The notes: generated by a model not told the origin, from the letters alone. A stretch of DNA of 64,000 nt from Thermoplasmata archaeon (GCA_015063125.1 SUTB01000001.1:434001-498000); one strand, 5' to 3'. Shown: positions 5,814 to 13,872, counted from the stretch's first letter. Translations and numbers: made by a program.

Positions 5814-6212
5814 TCATCGCCGGGCAAACCCACCCACATCGATGAATCTCCCTCGCTGGTGCCCATTATCCTTACGAAAAAAACGTTTCAATTTGCCGAA
5901 GATCCTGACATCCTCGCTAGCCGTTATAGAATCCTGGCCATTACGGGATTTACCATGCATTTTGATGAGTTTAGCCTCAATGGTAACAGCCTGATCCTTA
6001 CCACCTTTCAGGATAACACCGTTCCCGGGCCTGAAATCATCATCCTTGGACTCAGGATGACGCTTAGATACCTTGACGGAAACATTACCCTCAGCTATCG
6101 TGCGGTTCCCATTATGGGTCCCGTTACGATGGAATTCACGAGGTTTGTCTATATTATCTGCCTGAACAGTCACGGAATGAGCCTCATGATCCGGCCTTCC
6201 CCTGCCAGGCAT
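5814..6212 (-). CDS. Basic unrecognised element protein (132 aa)
   Basis: The product starts MPGRGRPDHEAHSVTV. It is strongly basic and His-rich, which suggests nucleic-acid binding. GGAGAT lies 8 nt before ATG 6212, and that ATG overlaps the TGA of the preceding gene by one base. No family motif is recognised. A plus-strand ORF over the same DNA lacks a ribosome-binding site and is taken as a shadow. Confidence 0.6.
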   Translation of the reverse strand: MPGRGRPDHEAHSVTVQADNIDKPREFHRNGTHNGNRTIAEGNVSVKVSKRHPESKDDDFRPGNGVILKGGKDQAVTIEAKLIKMHGKSRNGQDSITASEDVRIFGKLKRFFRKDNGHQRGRFIDVGGFARR

Positions 6213-6589
6213 CAAGCAACATCTCCTTTAGCATCACCAGACGATAAAGACCTCTTCATAACAGAAGGTAACTCGTTAGTAACCTTGGAGTAAATACGCA
6301 ACGCCTGATCCTCATCCATGCCGTAATTCTGCAAGAATACAGGATCGATATCAGGATCCTTAGAGATAGCATAACGAACGATCTTCTCAGCCCAAGAATC
6401 CGAAGTAATCTCCCCAGAAATGAAAAAACCATCCTCATCCTCGCGATGCATAGGCTATATACAAGGCCAAGGACAAGCCTCATCATCATCCTCGACACGA
6501 ACCGTACCATACATGTTCTTCCAATAAACAAGCTATATGATCAGTTCGTCCTTAGATAAGGACTCCAATTTCTCCCATTCCGAAGACAT
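6212..6589 (-). CDS. 125-residue protein containing two in-frame TAG codons
   Basis: From ATG 6589, preceded by CGGTGAT, the frame reads MSSEWEKLESLSKDELII, TAG (6535-6533), LVYWKNMYGTVRVEDDD, then a second TAG (6457-6455), and continues without break through MHREDEDGFFISGEI to TGA at 6214-6212. Nothing but the two ambers interrupts it. The amino-acid pattern before, between and after them looks like one acidic protein. The internal ATG at 6451 has no Shine-Dalgarno, so a separate 79-aa gene is unlikely. I infer both TAGs are read as pyrrolysine, at positions 19 and 45. The function is unknown. Confidence 0.65.
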
Positions 6590-6599
6590 ACTATCACCG

Positions 6600-6644
6600 G
6601 AAATAAAAAAGAAGAACAATATAATAAAGCATTCGAAAAAATGA
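6600..6644 (-). terminator. T-rich terminator after rep
   Basis: On the minus strand, directly after the extended Rep stop (6647-6645), the sequence reads TCATTTTTTCG, then a second run TTCTTCTTTTTTATTT. T-rich tracts of this kind terminate archaeal transcription. They would separate the structural/replication operon from the downstream genes or attenuate it. Confidence 0.45.
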
Positions 6645-7976
6645 TCAGGAAGATATCATGCGCTGCCTGATATCGTCCAGCATCGCCCTGTCCTTCTTGT
6701 TGCGAAGGAGATGGTTGTAGCGATCTATGGAAGTGAGGAACTCCGAAAGGCTAGCCTGACGGCCGGGTCCGAACCTCTTGACGCCCTCGAAAATCCATTT
6801 ATCACGGCCCTGCTCCTGCCGGATGATCTCCTTCAATTCACGCTATCTGTCGCGAACCTCGGCGATTTTCACTAAAATTTCGGGTAATTCTAACGATTCG
6901 GGCATAAGAAACCATCCGAAGGAATGGATGAACTTCTTCTCAAGCTGTTCGAGATACTTCTTACGGGCCTTGAGCCGTTTTAACTCATTGCAAAGTTCAA
7001 CAAGGCGAGTGTCTAAGGGATCGGGATCGATCCCTAGGAAGCTCATGAATTTCCGGGAAAGGATAGTCCTGCAACCGGAATACTTCATCATGGCGAGAGT
7101 ATAGATCCTCGTCCTGTCGCTGTCAGGGATGCTGATGTTACCCTTCTCATCGAAGTACTCGTGATAGTTGCAGGTCTTGGTCATATACTTGAATACATAG
7201 CGAATGGCAGAGCTCCTGCAGCTCTCGCCCGATACCGGATTGTAGGAATTGACGGAATTATCGACAATGGCCTCAACGTCGGAGACCTGGGAGCCCGAGA
7301 TCTCCCACCAGGCATTATGCAGCGATTTGTAGAGATTGTAATCCTTCAGACGCCAGACTCCGTTATGCTTGAAGATCAGATGAGGGTGGATCGTGATGAA
7401 AAGAAGATGAGGCGCGGGATAGCCGGACTCGCTGGCCTCCTTGACCGTCTGACAGACATACGGCCCGAGGATCTTCTCAAGACGGGCCTTGAACCGGTTG
7501 ATATCGTCGGAGACACGATCATAGGCCTGGATAGGCGAAAGCTGCTTATGATCATAGGTAAGGGTGATGAAGAAGGCATAGCCTAACCTGACGTCACGGC
7601 CGAAGCTCCGCAGACGACTGTCGAAGCTCATGTTGTCGAAAGCCTCAAGAACGGGAAAGATACGGGAATCCTCACCCTGTCCAGCATCCTTCAGGACGGT
7701 CAACGGCTGATCGAACTTGAAAGAGTCGAAGGCCTCCATGACCGGCTGAGCCCTGAGGAACATTTTCCGAGAATGTTTCTCATTCCCCAGCTTCGGCTGC
7801 TGAACGGGAAGGAGCTCTCCGCCCTCGTTATGCAATATCGAATAGGTATCGACATTGACGAAGCGTAGATACTCGTTGGTGACATCGTCCAGAGATGGTT
7901 CGGGCCGAACGCCCTTCCTTACATCCTCCCTGTACTGTCTGTCGTACCGGTAGGAAGGATCTCCTATCCAGACCAT
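6645..7976 (-). CDS. rep: HUH rolling-circle replication initiator (Rep) with in-frame TAG
   Basis: Rolling-circle Rep motifs appear in order: motif 1 FITLTYDH (residues 136-143), motif 2 with the metal-binding HUH pair in TIHPHLIF (His197, His199), and motif 3 IRYVFKYMTK (Tyr260/Tyr264), holding the nicking tyrosine. A coiled coil follows (about 325-350). Codon 378 is TAG (6845-6843). The same frame continues 65 codons as RELKEIIRQEQGRDKWIFEG to TGA 6647-6645. That extension has no start codon with a ribosome-binding site of its own, so Rep most likely reads through TAG to 443 residues. GGGTGG precedes ATG 7976. It would nick the origin and start ssDNA production. Confidence 0.85.
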
Positions 7977-8371
7977 CGGTCCACCCGTTGGATCAGGATC
8001 CTGCTGTCCCCGTCGTCGGTATCCTGAAGAACAGTCCCGCCGTACGACTCGCCCAAGGGCGTGAGTCCGTACGGCTTCTCCGGCCTTGATTCGACGTAGC
8101 CCTGATTCTCCGAGACGGAGGCAACCCTATCGAGGGAGCTCGCTCCGGACATGGCAACGGCCATGCCGTAGGACTCCATGATCGCCAATCTCCGGATCAC
8201 CGCAGGATGATCGGAGAGGCCGAGAAGATCCGCACGCTGAACGGACCTGAAATAACGTTCAGGAGAACCGTTCAGACCGACCGAACAGGGAAGATCGAGA
8301 CGGGAACTGGCCAACTGAGAGAGTATGGCCGAGACCTCGCCTGAAGGAACGAATACGGATCCTTCCTTCAT
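7919..8371 (-). CDS. Unrecognised element protein before rep, possible TAG read-through
   Basis: From ATG 8371 (Shine-Dalgarno GGAGGGAG) the protein MKEGSVFVPSGEVSAIL runs 135 residues to TAG 7966-7964. If that TAG is sense, 14 more codons (EILPTGTTDSTGRM) lead to TAA 7921-7919 and overlap the start of rep by 58 nt. The extension is short, so read-through is less certain here than in rep. The protein is mostly soluble with no recognised motif. Its place between the ATPase and Rep suggests a replication or packaging accessory. Confidence 0.55.
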
Positions 8372-8404
8372 GGGAGCTCCCTCCTGAGAACGTTGCCACT
8401 GGGG

Positions 8405-8466
8405 TATGCTCCGCATATCGCGGGGCCCTTACCCGCGCGCTGACGCGGGATATGGTGCGGTATCAA
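8405..8466. promoter_or_regulatory. GC-rich nested palindromes; candidate rolling-circle origin or attenuator
   Basis: CCCGCG (8432-8437) can pair either with CGCGGG at 8419-8425 or with CGCGGG at 8444-8449, giving mutually exclusive stems. An outer imperfect repeat (CCGCATATC at 8411-8419 against GATATGGTGCGG at 8449-8460) encloses them. It lies in a 90-bp gap two genes upstream of rep. Such hairpins are typical of double-strand origins nicked by HUH proteins, but an mRNA attenuator is also possible. Confidence 0.45.
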
Positions 8467-9107
8467 TCCTTCACCTCCTTAGGAGGGCGGTAATCGCGCA
8501 AAGCGTGGGATTGCTCCCAGCCGTACCACGAAGGAGGGGAATCGAGATACAGGATCTCGTTGAACCTCGGGACGTACGACACATAATGATGGTCTGCACC
8601 AGTCCTCATGCAGTAATCGGACATGTAGACATTGGCATCAGAAGCGAAAGAAGAGATCTCCGGACGTTCATAGATGACGGCCGTAGAGCTCATGCGCTTA
8701 TGGATCGTGATCGTATCCTGGTCACGGAAGAACGCCATATCCGTATTAGCAGTATTCTGAACTGTGAGGAAGATCAGGATATCCTTATGGGAGATCACCC
8801 CGAGGAACTCCTGAAGATCCGAGGATCTGGCGGAGGCCCTCGATGGGAAGAGCCTGTTAGCATCCTCGATGACGAGGATCGAATCAGGCTCGGTATCCCA
8901 AAGGTCATCCACGGGATAACCGTAATCCTCCGGGAAATGCTCAAGACCGGAGAAATGCAAGAATGCCTTCTTCCTTTTCTTGAGGGAAAGAACGTAATCG
9001 AATAACGAATACATCGTACCGGACTTGAACGTCTTCCCGGATCCTACTATGGAAACGATACCGTACTTCATAGTCCGGAGATAGTCCAGAGTAGGGGAGG
9101 AACCCAT
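8463..9107 (-). CDS. P-loop ATPase, Zot/pI-like or VP8-like virion assembly ATPase
   Basis: This 214-aa protein has Walker A IVGSGKTFKSG (about residues 20-30), Walker B SILVIEDANRLFPSR (about 76-90) and a sensor strand ILIFLTVQNTANTD (about 109-122). This is the arrangement of the FtsK-HerA/Zot group that drives filamentous-virus extrusion and also of small ATPases in pleolipoviruses. There is no C-terminal membrane span, unlike classical Zot; the adjacent 252-aa protein could supply the membrane part. AAGGAGGGG precedes ATG 9107, which overlaps the preceding TGA by one base. Confidence 0.7.
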   Translation of the reverse strand: MGSSPTLDYLRTMKYGIVSIVGSGKTFKSGTMYSLFDYVLSLKKRKKAFLHFSGLEHFPEDYGYPVDDLWDTEPDSILVIEDANRLFPSRASARSSDLQEFLGVISHKDILIFLTVQNTANTDMAFFRDQDTITIHKRMSSTAVIYERPEISSFASDANVYMSDYCMRTGADHHYVSYVPRFNEILYLDSPPSWYGWEQSHALRDYRPPKEVKD

Positions 9108-9865
9108 CAGGACCCCTCCTTAGGAGCTTCCTGAGAAACAGGTACACCATCATTCCTAGGATGAACGGCCGAAGTGAGATCCTCCTGAGAGAAGAGATCC
9201 ACAGGCTCGAAACCCTCATTGAACCTCGGATAATCGAGAGAATCAAGAAGACGATTGGCCAGAGTACGGCCTTCTACGAGGGCCTCCTGATAGGCCAGCG
9301 ACTCAAGGTACCTGACCCTGAGGGTCATATCATGATCGTGCTTGACAAGAGCCTCCCAGGTAGAACGTACCGTCAGAACATGGGAGATATCATATTCCGG
9401 ATCATGGCAGTAGCCGAAACGGATGTAATTCTCCTTCCTGTTGAATTCGAGACACCTGTAGAGCTTCATCCCTGAAGGAGTGGAAACAGGGTTAGCTATA
9501 CCCCCGACGATATCGAGGGACTCGAAATAGCTCGTCGATAAGGTGAATTCGCTCTGGATGTTATGCTTGGGATCCTCGACCTGAACTATAACATAGCTGT
9601 CGAAATACTTAGTCCAAAGATACTGGCCTACAGCGAATCCGAACCCGAAAGCAGCTGCAGCAAAGACCACGAGATAACCGAACTCCGAACAGTACCTGAC
9701 GACGATATCAATGAATCCTTTGACATCATCCGGACGGAAAAGATAGAGGACGAGGAACACGGCCAGGAAAGCTATCGCTACAATGGACACATAGAAGAGC
9801 CGTCCATGACTGCGGCGGCCCGTTACCTGAATTACCGGAACCTGCTCAGTGTTGCTGTCTGACAT
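9107..9865 (-). CDS. Membrane protein with two N-terminal TM helices
   Basis: This 252-aa protein has two membrane spans (about 24-43 and 64-84) and then a soluble domain of about 165 residues that is not recognised. AAAAAAGGTGGTATAG precedes the ATG and closely resembles the leader of the 4154 gene. It is coupled to the ATPase downstream (TGATG), so the two likely form a membrane assembly complex; this is inferred from position only. Confidence 0.7.
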   Translation of the reverse strand: MSDSNTEQVPVIQVTGRRSHGRLFYVSIVAIAFLAVFLVLYLFRPDDVKGFIDIVVRYCSEFGYLVVFAAAAFGFGFAVGQYLWTKYFDSYVIVQVEDPKHNIQSEFTLSTSYFESLDIVGGIANPVSTPSGMKLYRCLEFNRKENYIRFGYCHDPEYDISHVLTVRSTWEALVKHDHDMTLRVRYLESLAYQEALVEGRTLANRLLDSLDYPRFNEGFEPVDLFSQEDLTSAVHPRNDGVPVSQEAPKEGS

Positions 9866-9971
9866 CTATACCACCTTTTTTCGAGTAACGTACAATCGAA
9901 AAGATCAGGCCGATAACGAACGATCCGAGAACGACACCTGCAAGGATCATCATGTTAAGATCGAGAGTCAT
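9846..9971 (-). CDS. 41-aa single-span membrane protein, candidate coat protein
   Basis: The ORF starts MTLDLNMMILAGVVLGS and has one hydrophobic helix (about residues 7-27) followed by the basic segment RYSKKGG. The ATG overlaps the TGA of the preceding gene (ATGA), and its 3' end overlaps the next gene by 20 nt. A small helix with a charged tail is the shape of major coat proteins of filamentous viruses and of small membrane proteins of pleomorphic viruses. This role is inferred. Confidence 0.6.
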   Translation of the reverse strand: MTLDLNMMILAGVVLGSFVIGLIFSIVRYSKKGGIDVRQQH

Positions 9972-10222
9972 CTGCGATCACACTCCCTGGACTCACACCA
10001 GACCACCAGGGCTGAACAGAGAACGATCAGCCCACAGCAGATCAGGAACAATACGGACGGTTCAAGCTGAACCCCCGTGAGCTTGAAGATGAGGACCCCT
10101 AAAAGAGGATCCTCGGGACAATCGAAGATTATCCCCAGGGAACGGCCCAGAACGAACAAACAGGCCAGATCCAAAAGGATGATGAAATCAACGAAAAGAT
10201 TGAGAACAGTTATAGCCTTCAT
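9968..10222 (-). CDS. Small two-span membrane protein (84 aa)
   Basis: Two hydrophobic helices (about 5-28 and 55-76) flank a short loop. The start ATG 10222 overlaps the preceding stop (ATGA), and the end overlaps the 41-aa gene. Cys residues occur in the second span and C-terminus. It is one of five consecutive membrane proteins in the structural operon and has no recognised family. Confidence 0.65.
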   Translation of the reverse strand: MKAITVLNLFVDFIILLDLACLFVLGRSLGIIFDCPEDPLLGVLIFKLTGVQLEPSVLFLICCGLIVLCSALVVWCESRECDRR

Positions 10223-10845
10223 TTCTTACGCCTCCTGTAATAACGTTTCTTCTTACCGGAAGCTAACTTAGCCTGACCGGAATCGAGGGTATTGCCGCTG
10301 AAACGGGAATAAACGGTATCCTTGGAATTCTTCTTCTTAGGACGGGTAGCATCACGATAGGCCTGCCTCTCAGTCCTATCCAGACTATCGGAGGGATTGT
10401 AACGCTTCTTACCCTGATAATCAACAGGATCCGAATACTTCTTATTCGAACCGTAAACGAAATCATTGACGGATCTTGGAAGAAAAGTACTCTTGAACCA
10501 CCGTACGAACCATACGACAAGCCAAAGAATAAGGATGAAAGCGATAATCCATATCAGGATCTGAGCTAGATTCTCATCGATACCTAAGGTGGTAGATACC
10601 ACCTCGGAAGCTCCGCCATGAAGGAAGAGATATCCGAAGACACCGACGACACCTGCTTTGAAGGCATTCCCCCAGGTGATAGCAGTCTTACCGATATTGG
10701 ACACTACAGGCTCGATGACCTTGCTAATTTTCTGAATGTTAGTAACTCCATCCTGAACGAAGATCCTGGTCCAGGTACCTGTAGTGGTTTCGGCAGTCTT
10801 AGAACCGAACTTGAAAACACCCTTCAACCATGAAACGAAACTCAA
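10219..10845 (-). CDS. Two-span membrane protein with long basic tail
   Basis: This 208-aa protein has spans at about 60-80 and 93-115 and a 90-residue hydrophilic C-terminus very rich in Lys, Arg and Ser, ending KKKRYYRRRKK. A basic tail facing the genome would suit a membrane protein that holds nucleic acid in a virion. The start is TTG with TTGA overlap and AAAAGGAG 10 nt upstream. No family is recognised. Confidence 0.7.
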   Translation of the reverse strand: MSFVSWLKGVFKFGSKTAETTTGTWTRIFVQDGVTNIQKISKVIEPVVSNIGKTAITWGNAFKAGVVGVFGYLFLHGGASEVVSTTLGIDENLAQILIWIIAFILILWLVVWFVRWFKSTFLPRSVNDFVYGSNKKYSDPVDYQGKKRYNPSDSLDRTERQAYRDATRPKKKNSKDTVYSRFSGNTLDSGQAKLASGKKKRYYRRRKK

Positions 10846-11108
10846 TTAGACCAACTCCTTTTCTTGTTTTTAGGACGCTGAGGGGTCGAGATAGTGAACC
10901 CCAACAGCAGAACTCCTGCGATCAGGAGCAAAGACGGCCAAGCCTGGCCGATGAAATCGAAGAACGTTGTCTGCCCCTGGATGAGCTTATAGTACATCTC
11001 CATCTGGGAGACAGATTCGGACATGCTCTGGGCATCATACCAATCAAGGATACTGAAAGCTCCGCCGATGGCCACCAGGCCGACTTCTATCAGAATAGGT
11101 AGAACCAT
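10842..11108 (-). CDS. Small two-span membrane protein (88 aa)
   Basis: One hydrophobic helix lies at the N-terminus (about 2-20) and one near the C-terminus (about 56-73), separated by an amphipathic region and followed by the basic tail KNKKRSWSN. CGGAGGTGT precedes ATG 11108. The size and two-helix layout resemble small structural membrane proteins of membrane-enveloped archaeal viruses; function inferred from context. Confidence 0.65.
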   Translation of the reverse strand: MVLPILIEVGLVAIGGAFSILDWYDAQSMSESVSQMEMYYKLIQGQTTFFDFIGQAWPSLLLIAGVLLLGFTISTPQRPKNKKRSWSN

Positions 11109-11326
11109 CAGGACACCTCCGGAAGAGAATAAAGACCGGCATCGACCTTCAAAAGAACGCCTTTACGGACGAGCCTATTCAACTCGCTGGAAGAGGATCT
11201 GCAGGAATACTCACGCTGGAATCCCCTTTCCTGAAGAAGGCAATAGATCTCCCATTTCGAATAATTCTTACCGGGTTCCATGACGGAAGGAGCATCACGG
11301 TAACCGATACCGTCAGTTCCAAACAT
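11108..11326 (-). CDS. Small winged-helix DNA-binding protein
   Basis: This 72-aa protein has a compact HTH (KWEIYCLLQERGFQREYS, then SSSSELNRLVRKG) and a wing ending VDAGLYSL, typical of short archaeal wHTH regulators. GGGGGGT precedes ATG 11326, and it is coupled to both neighbours. A regulator inside the structural operon could provide feedback on virion genes. Confidence 0.7.
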   Translation of the reverse strand: MFGTDGIGYRDAPSVMEPGKNYSKWEIYCLLQERGFQREYSCRSSSSELNRLVRKGVLLKVDAGLYSLPEVS

Positions 11327-12279
11327 CAGTAATACCCCCCTAAACGGCGCTTTCTGGCGAAGAACGCTAAAGCGATGATCACTGCACAGGATATAATCAG
11401 GAACAAAGGATCGAGCATCAGGGCAAGAAGCTCATCCCATGAATTGGGGATGATGCTGCCAAATCCCCAGACAGCATACAGCGTCTTGGAATAGATTATA
11501 TTGTTCGGATCGCGCGAATTGACGGAATCCGCATTCACGGCCACGAATGGATAATCGTCAGCGACATCCAAAGGCGCGGTACCGTCAGAAGCATTGACGG
11601 TAGACCAGCCCAGGAATGTATATCCCGGACGGCTCGGAACGACAGAAGTCGTATCGAAATAACAGATACCGGTATCGTCAGAAGATAAAATCTTAGTGTA
11701 GTAAGTCTGAGTGACATCCCCGCCAAGAGAATCAAAAATCAAGGCATAAGTATGCCAAACCTGATCCTTGACAATGACCGATCCATTCCAATGAACATCA
11801 AGACTGATCTTGATCAGATACCTGACGTTCTCAGAAGAAAGCAATCCGGAATAGGAATAATTGAAGAAAATCCAATACTCTCCATGAGTATCTTCTGAAA
11901 CCTGCTGAAGAGCAGGAGAGATGCTGACGTCAAGATAATAATGCATACCAATCTGATTACCGGGATTAGCATACTTACTGGAAGTAAATGTAATCCAAGA
12001 AGGAAGACAATGACTTTCAGAAACAGAATTCCCGCTTATCCCATCTAAACCCATCCTGACATCCTTTGCCATCTCTCCGGCAGCTTCAGAATAATCTGAA
12101 TCAAATCTGACCGTAAAAGTCGGATCATCAGAATTCAAAGATTGATTGATCTGAAAAACGACATCTGCAGCCGGAGGATCGATGTAATCGACATCCTGGC
12201 CGTCAGAAACTACGGCCAAAGATGAAGGGAACAGGACAAGAGCCGCAATGATCAAAGGAACGAAAGCATGCGGCTTCAT
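11326..12279 (-). CDS. Surface protein with InlB B-repeat and C-terminal anchor
   Basis: This 317-aa protein has a signal peptide (about 1-22), an extracellular part, an InlB/Listeria-Bacteroides B-repeat (about 195-272; RPGYTFLGWSTV, then TLYAVWGF), one C-terminal membrane span (about 290-308) and a short basic cytoplasmic end RKRRLGGYY. B-repeats mediate adhesion in many gut microbes. The layout matches viral spike proteins with one anchor. It overlaps the preceding gene by 4 nt and may form a complex with it, since that protein lacks an anchor. Confidence 0.75.
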   Translation of the reverse strand: MKPHAFVPLIIAALVLFPSSLAVVSDGQDVDYIDPPAADVVFQINQSLNSDDPTFTVRFDSDYSEAAGEMAKDVRMGLDGISGNSVSESHCLPSWITFTSSKYANPGNQIGMHYYLDVSISPALQQVSEDTHGEYWIFFNYSYSGLLSSENVRYLIKISLDVHWNGSVIVKDQVWHTYALIFDSLGGDVTQTYYTKILSSDDTGICYFDTTSVVPSRPGYTFLGWSTVNASDGTAPLDVADDYPFVAVNADSVNSRDPNNIIYSKTLYAVWGFGSIIPNSWDELLALMLDPLFLIISCAVIIALAFFARKRRLGGYY

Positions 12280-13847
12280 GATATCACATAGCTCCCATCA
12301 TCCCTGTAGGTGATCGTTGGCAGGGTCACATTGGCTGAAGTCGGATAGGATGTGAACGCGAGCTCCGCCTCGCTCGCAGTCCAGATAGCATAGACCGTCG
12401 CAGACGAACGATATGATACCGATTTGGTCGTAATAGATGAAGTGGCCGTTGAAGAGCTTCCCCAGCCACCGAAATCATAACCACTCTTTGTAGGAGTACC
12501 GGACAAAGTGAAAGTATGAGTGGAAGAACCTGTCTGGACATAATAGACCGTAGCCGGAGCATTGAATCCGCCGTTCGCATTGTAAACGATCCTGCTGATA
12601 TTGAGGGTCACAGTCGCCGTATCGGAAGAATCGCTGTTATTGATGGCCGTAACGATAACATAACCGTAATCGGAAGGCGTGACCGTCGTAGATGTGCCTG
12701 AAGTCGAAGACAGGGAAGCCTTGGAGCTGTAGGTGGTGATGGACCAGGAAGCGGACACATTGGATGACAAAGTCATCAAGGATCCTGCAGAACCCGCAGA
12801 TATCGATATGGCGGTCGTCCAGATCGCATAGACCGTGGACGTAGATCTGTAAGCTACAGATACCGAGGATGAAGCCGAAGTGGATGAACTGGACGTACCC
12901 CATCCAACGAACTTATGGCCGGAATAAATAGCAGTCCCTGAAGGAGAGAACGAATGGGAACCGGTCCCCGATTGGATGTAATACTGAGTGGACGGAGCTC
13001 CGGAACCTCCGTTAGCATTGTAGGATAATGAGCAGATATTCAGCGTTTTAGTCGAATAATAAGAGGAATCGCTGTTATGGACCGCTTTCACAGTAATATA
13101 TCCATTAGAGGTAGGCGTGACCGTGGTAGATGTCCCCGAGGTCGAAGACAAAGAGGCCTTAGAGCTGTTGGTGCTGATAGACCAGGTGACCGATACGTCC
13201 GAGGTAAGCGTGATCGTAGATCCTGCCGAACCTACGGTGATGACAGGATCGCTGTACGAAACTACAGCCGTCCTGGTAAATGTGCATGTAATACTCTTTG
13301 CAGAAGTAATCGTTCCGGAGGTCGAAGACCAGGAACCGAACGAATAGGTATAGCTGGACGTAGCAGACTTAGGAGTAGGAGTCACCGTATACAAAGTGGT
13401 GGATCCATTCTTGAATACGAGGGAATTCCCGCTCTTTGAAAAAGTTGTCCCTGAAGGGACAGTTATGGATGAATAATTAAGAGATCCATAGCTCGAACCG
13501 CTGGAAATACTGAAGGAAACAGTATAATTCGTTGTAGAAGAAGCTGCAGTAACTGTTATACTGAGAGTATAACCGGAATTAGTCTTAACAGTATAAGATC
13601 CCGCTACGGTAGGCGTTCCTGAAATCATCATCATCTGACTGGAAACAGAATAAGAAACCCCGGGAGGCAAAGATCCCGAAGAGATCGAGGTTCCGGGAAC
13701 AGTTTCCGAAACAGACTCTCCAACAGTCCAATTATATGTGTAAGTTGTCGCAGCATCCGAATCACCAGAATGATCATAGATCGCATAAGCTCCGAATGCG
13801 AGAATAGTCATAATGAGGGCAACGGCCAGATACTTTGAATCGATCAT
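12276..13847 (-). CDS. Secreted surface protein with Ig-like and two InlB B-repeat domains
   Basis: This 523-aa protein has an N-terminal hydrophobic signal or anchor (about 4-24). Next come an Ig-like module shared with the 780-aa protein (about 35-100), Ser/Thr-rich Ig-like blocks, and two B-repeats (about 272-342 and 419-487), each starting YNANGG and ending TVYAIW. The C-terminus is homologous to an internal segment of the 780-aa protein but ends there, without a TM helix. ATG 13847 is chosen because AAGGTGA lies 5 nt before it. It is a likely virion surface or host-recognition protein. Confidence 0.75.
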   Translation of the reverse strand: MIDSKYLAVALIMTILAFGAYAIYDHSGDSDAATTYTYNWTVGESVSETVPGTSISSGSLPPGVSYSVSSQMMMISGTPTVAGSYTVKTNSGYTLSITVTAASSTTNYTVSFSISSGSSYGSLNYSSITVPSGTTFSKSGNSLVFKNGSTTLYTVTPTPKSATSSYTYSFGSWSSTSGTITSAKSITCTFTRTAVVSYSDPVITVGSAGSTITLTSDVSVTWSISTNSSKASLSSTSGTSTTVTPTSNGYITVKAVHNSDSSYYSTKTLNICSLSYNANGGSGAPSTQYYIQSGTGSHSFSPSGTAIYSGHKFVGWGTSSSSTSASSSVSVAYRSTSTVYAIWTTAISISAGSAGSLMTLSSNVSASWSITTYSSKASLSSTSGTSTTVTPSDYGYVIVTAINNSDSSDTATVTLNISRIVYNANGGFNAPATVYYVQTGSSTHTFTLSGTPTKSGYDFGGWGSSSTATSSITTKSVSYRSSATVYAIWTASEAELAFTSYPTSANVTLPTITYRDDGSYVIS

Positions 13848-13872
13848 AAGAATCACCTTATATCGAAAGAAT

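Noticed and set aside
5575-5817. 80-aa Arg/Gly/Ala-rich minus-strand ORF
   Set aside because: Another frame over the same DNA gives a more protein-like product. I kept the 58-aa frame but with low confidence.
5859-6293. 144-aa plus-strand ORF
   Set aside because: It is antisense to two coupled minus-strand genes and lacks a ribosome-binding site.
13077-13439. Arg/Gly-rich plus-strand ORF inside the surface-protein gene
   Set aside because: Codon-shadow composition of a Ser/Thr-rich gene read on the other strand.
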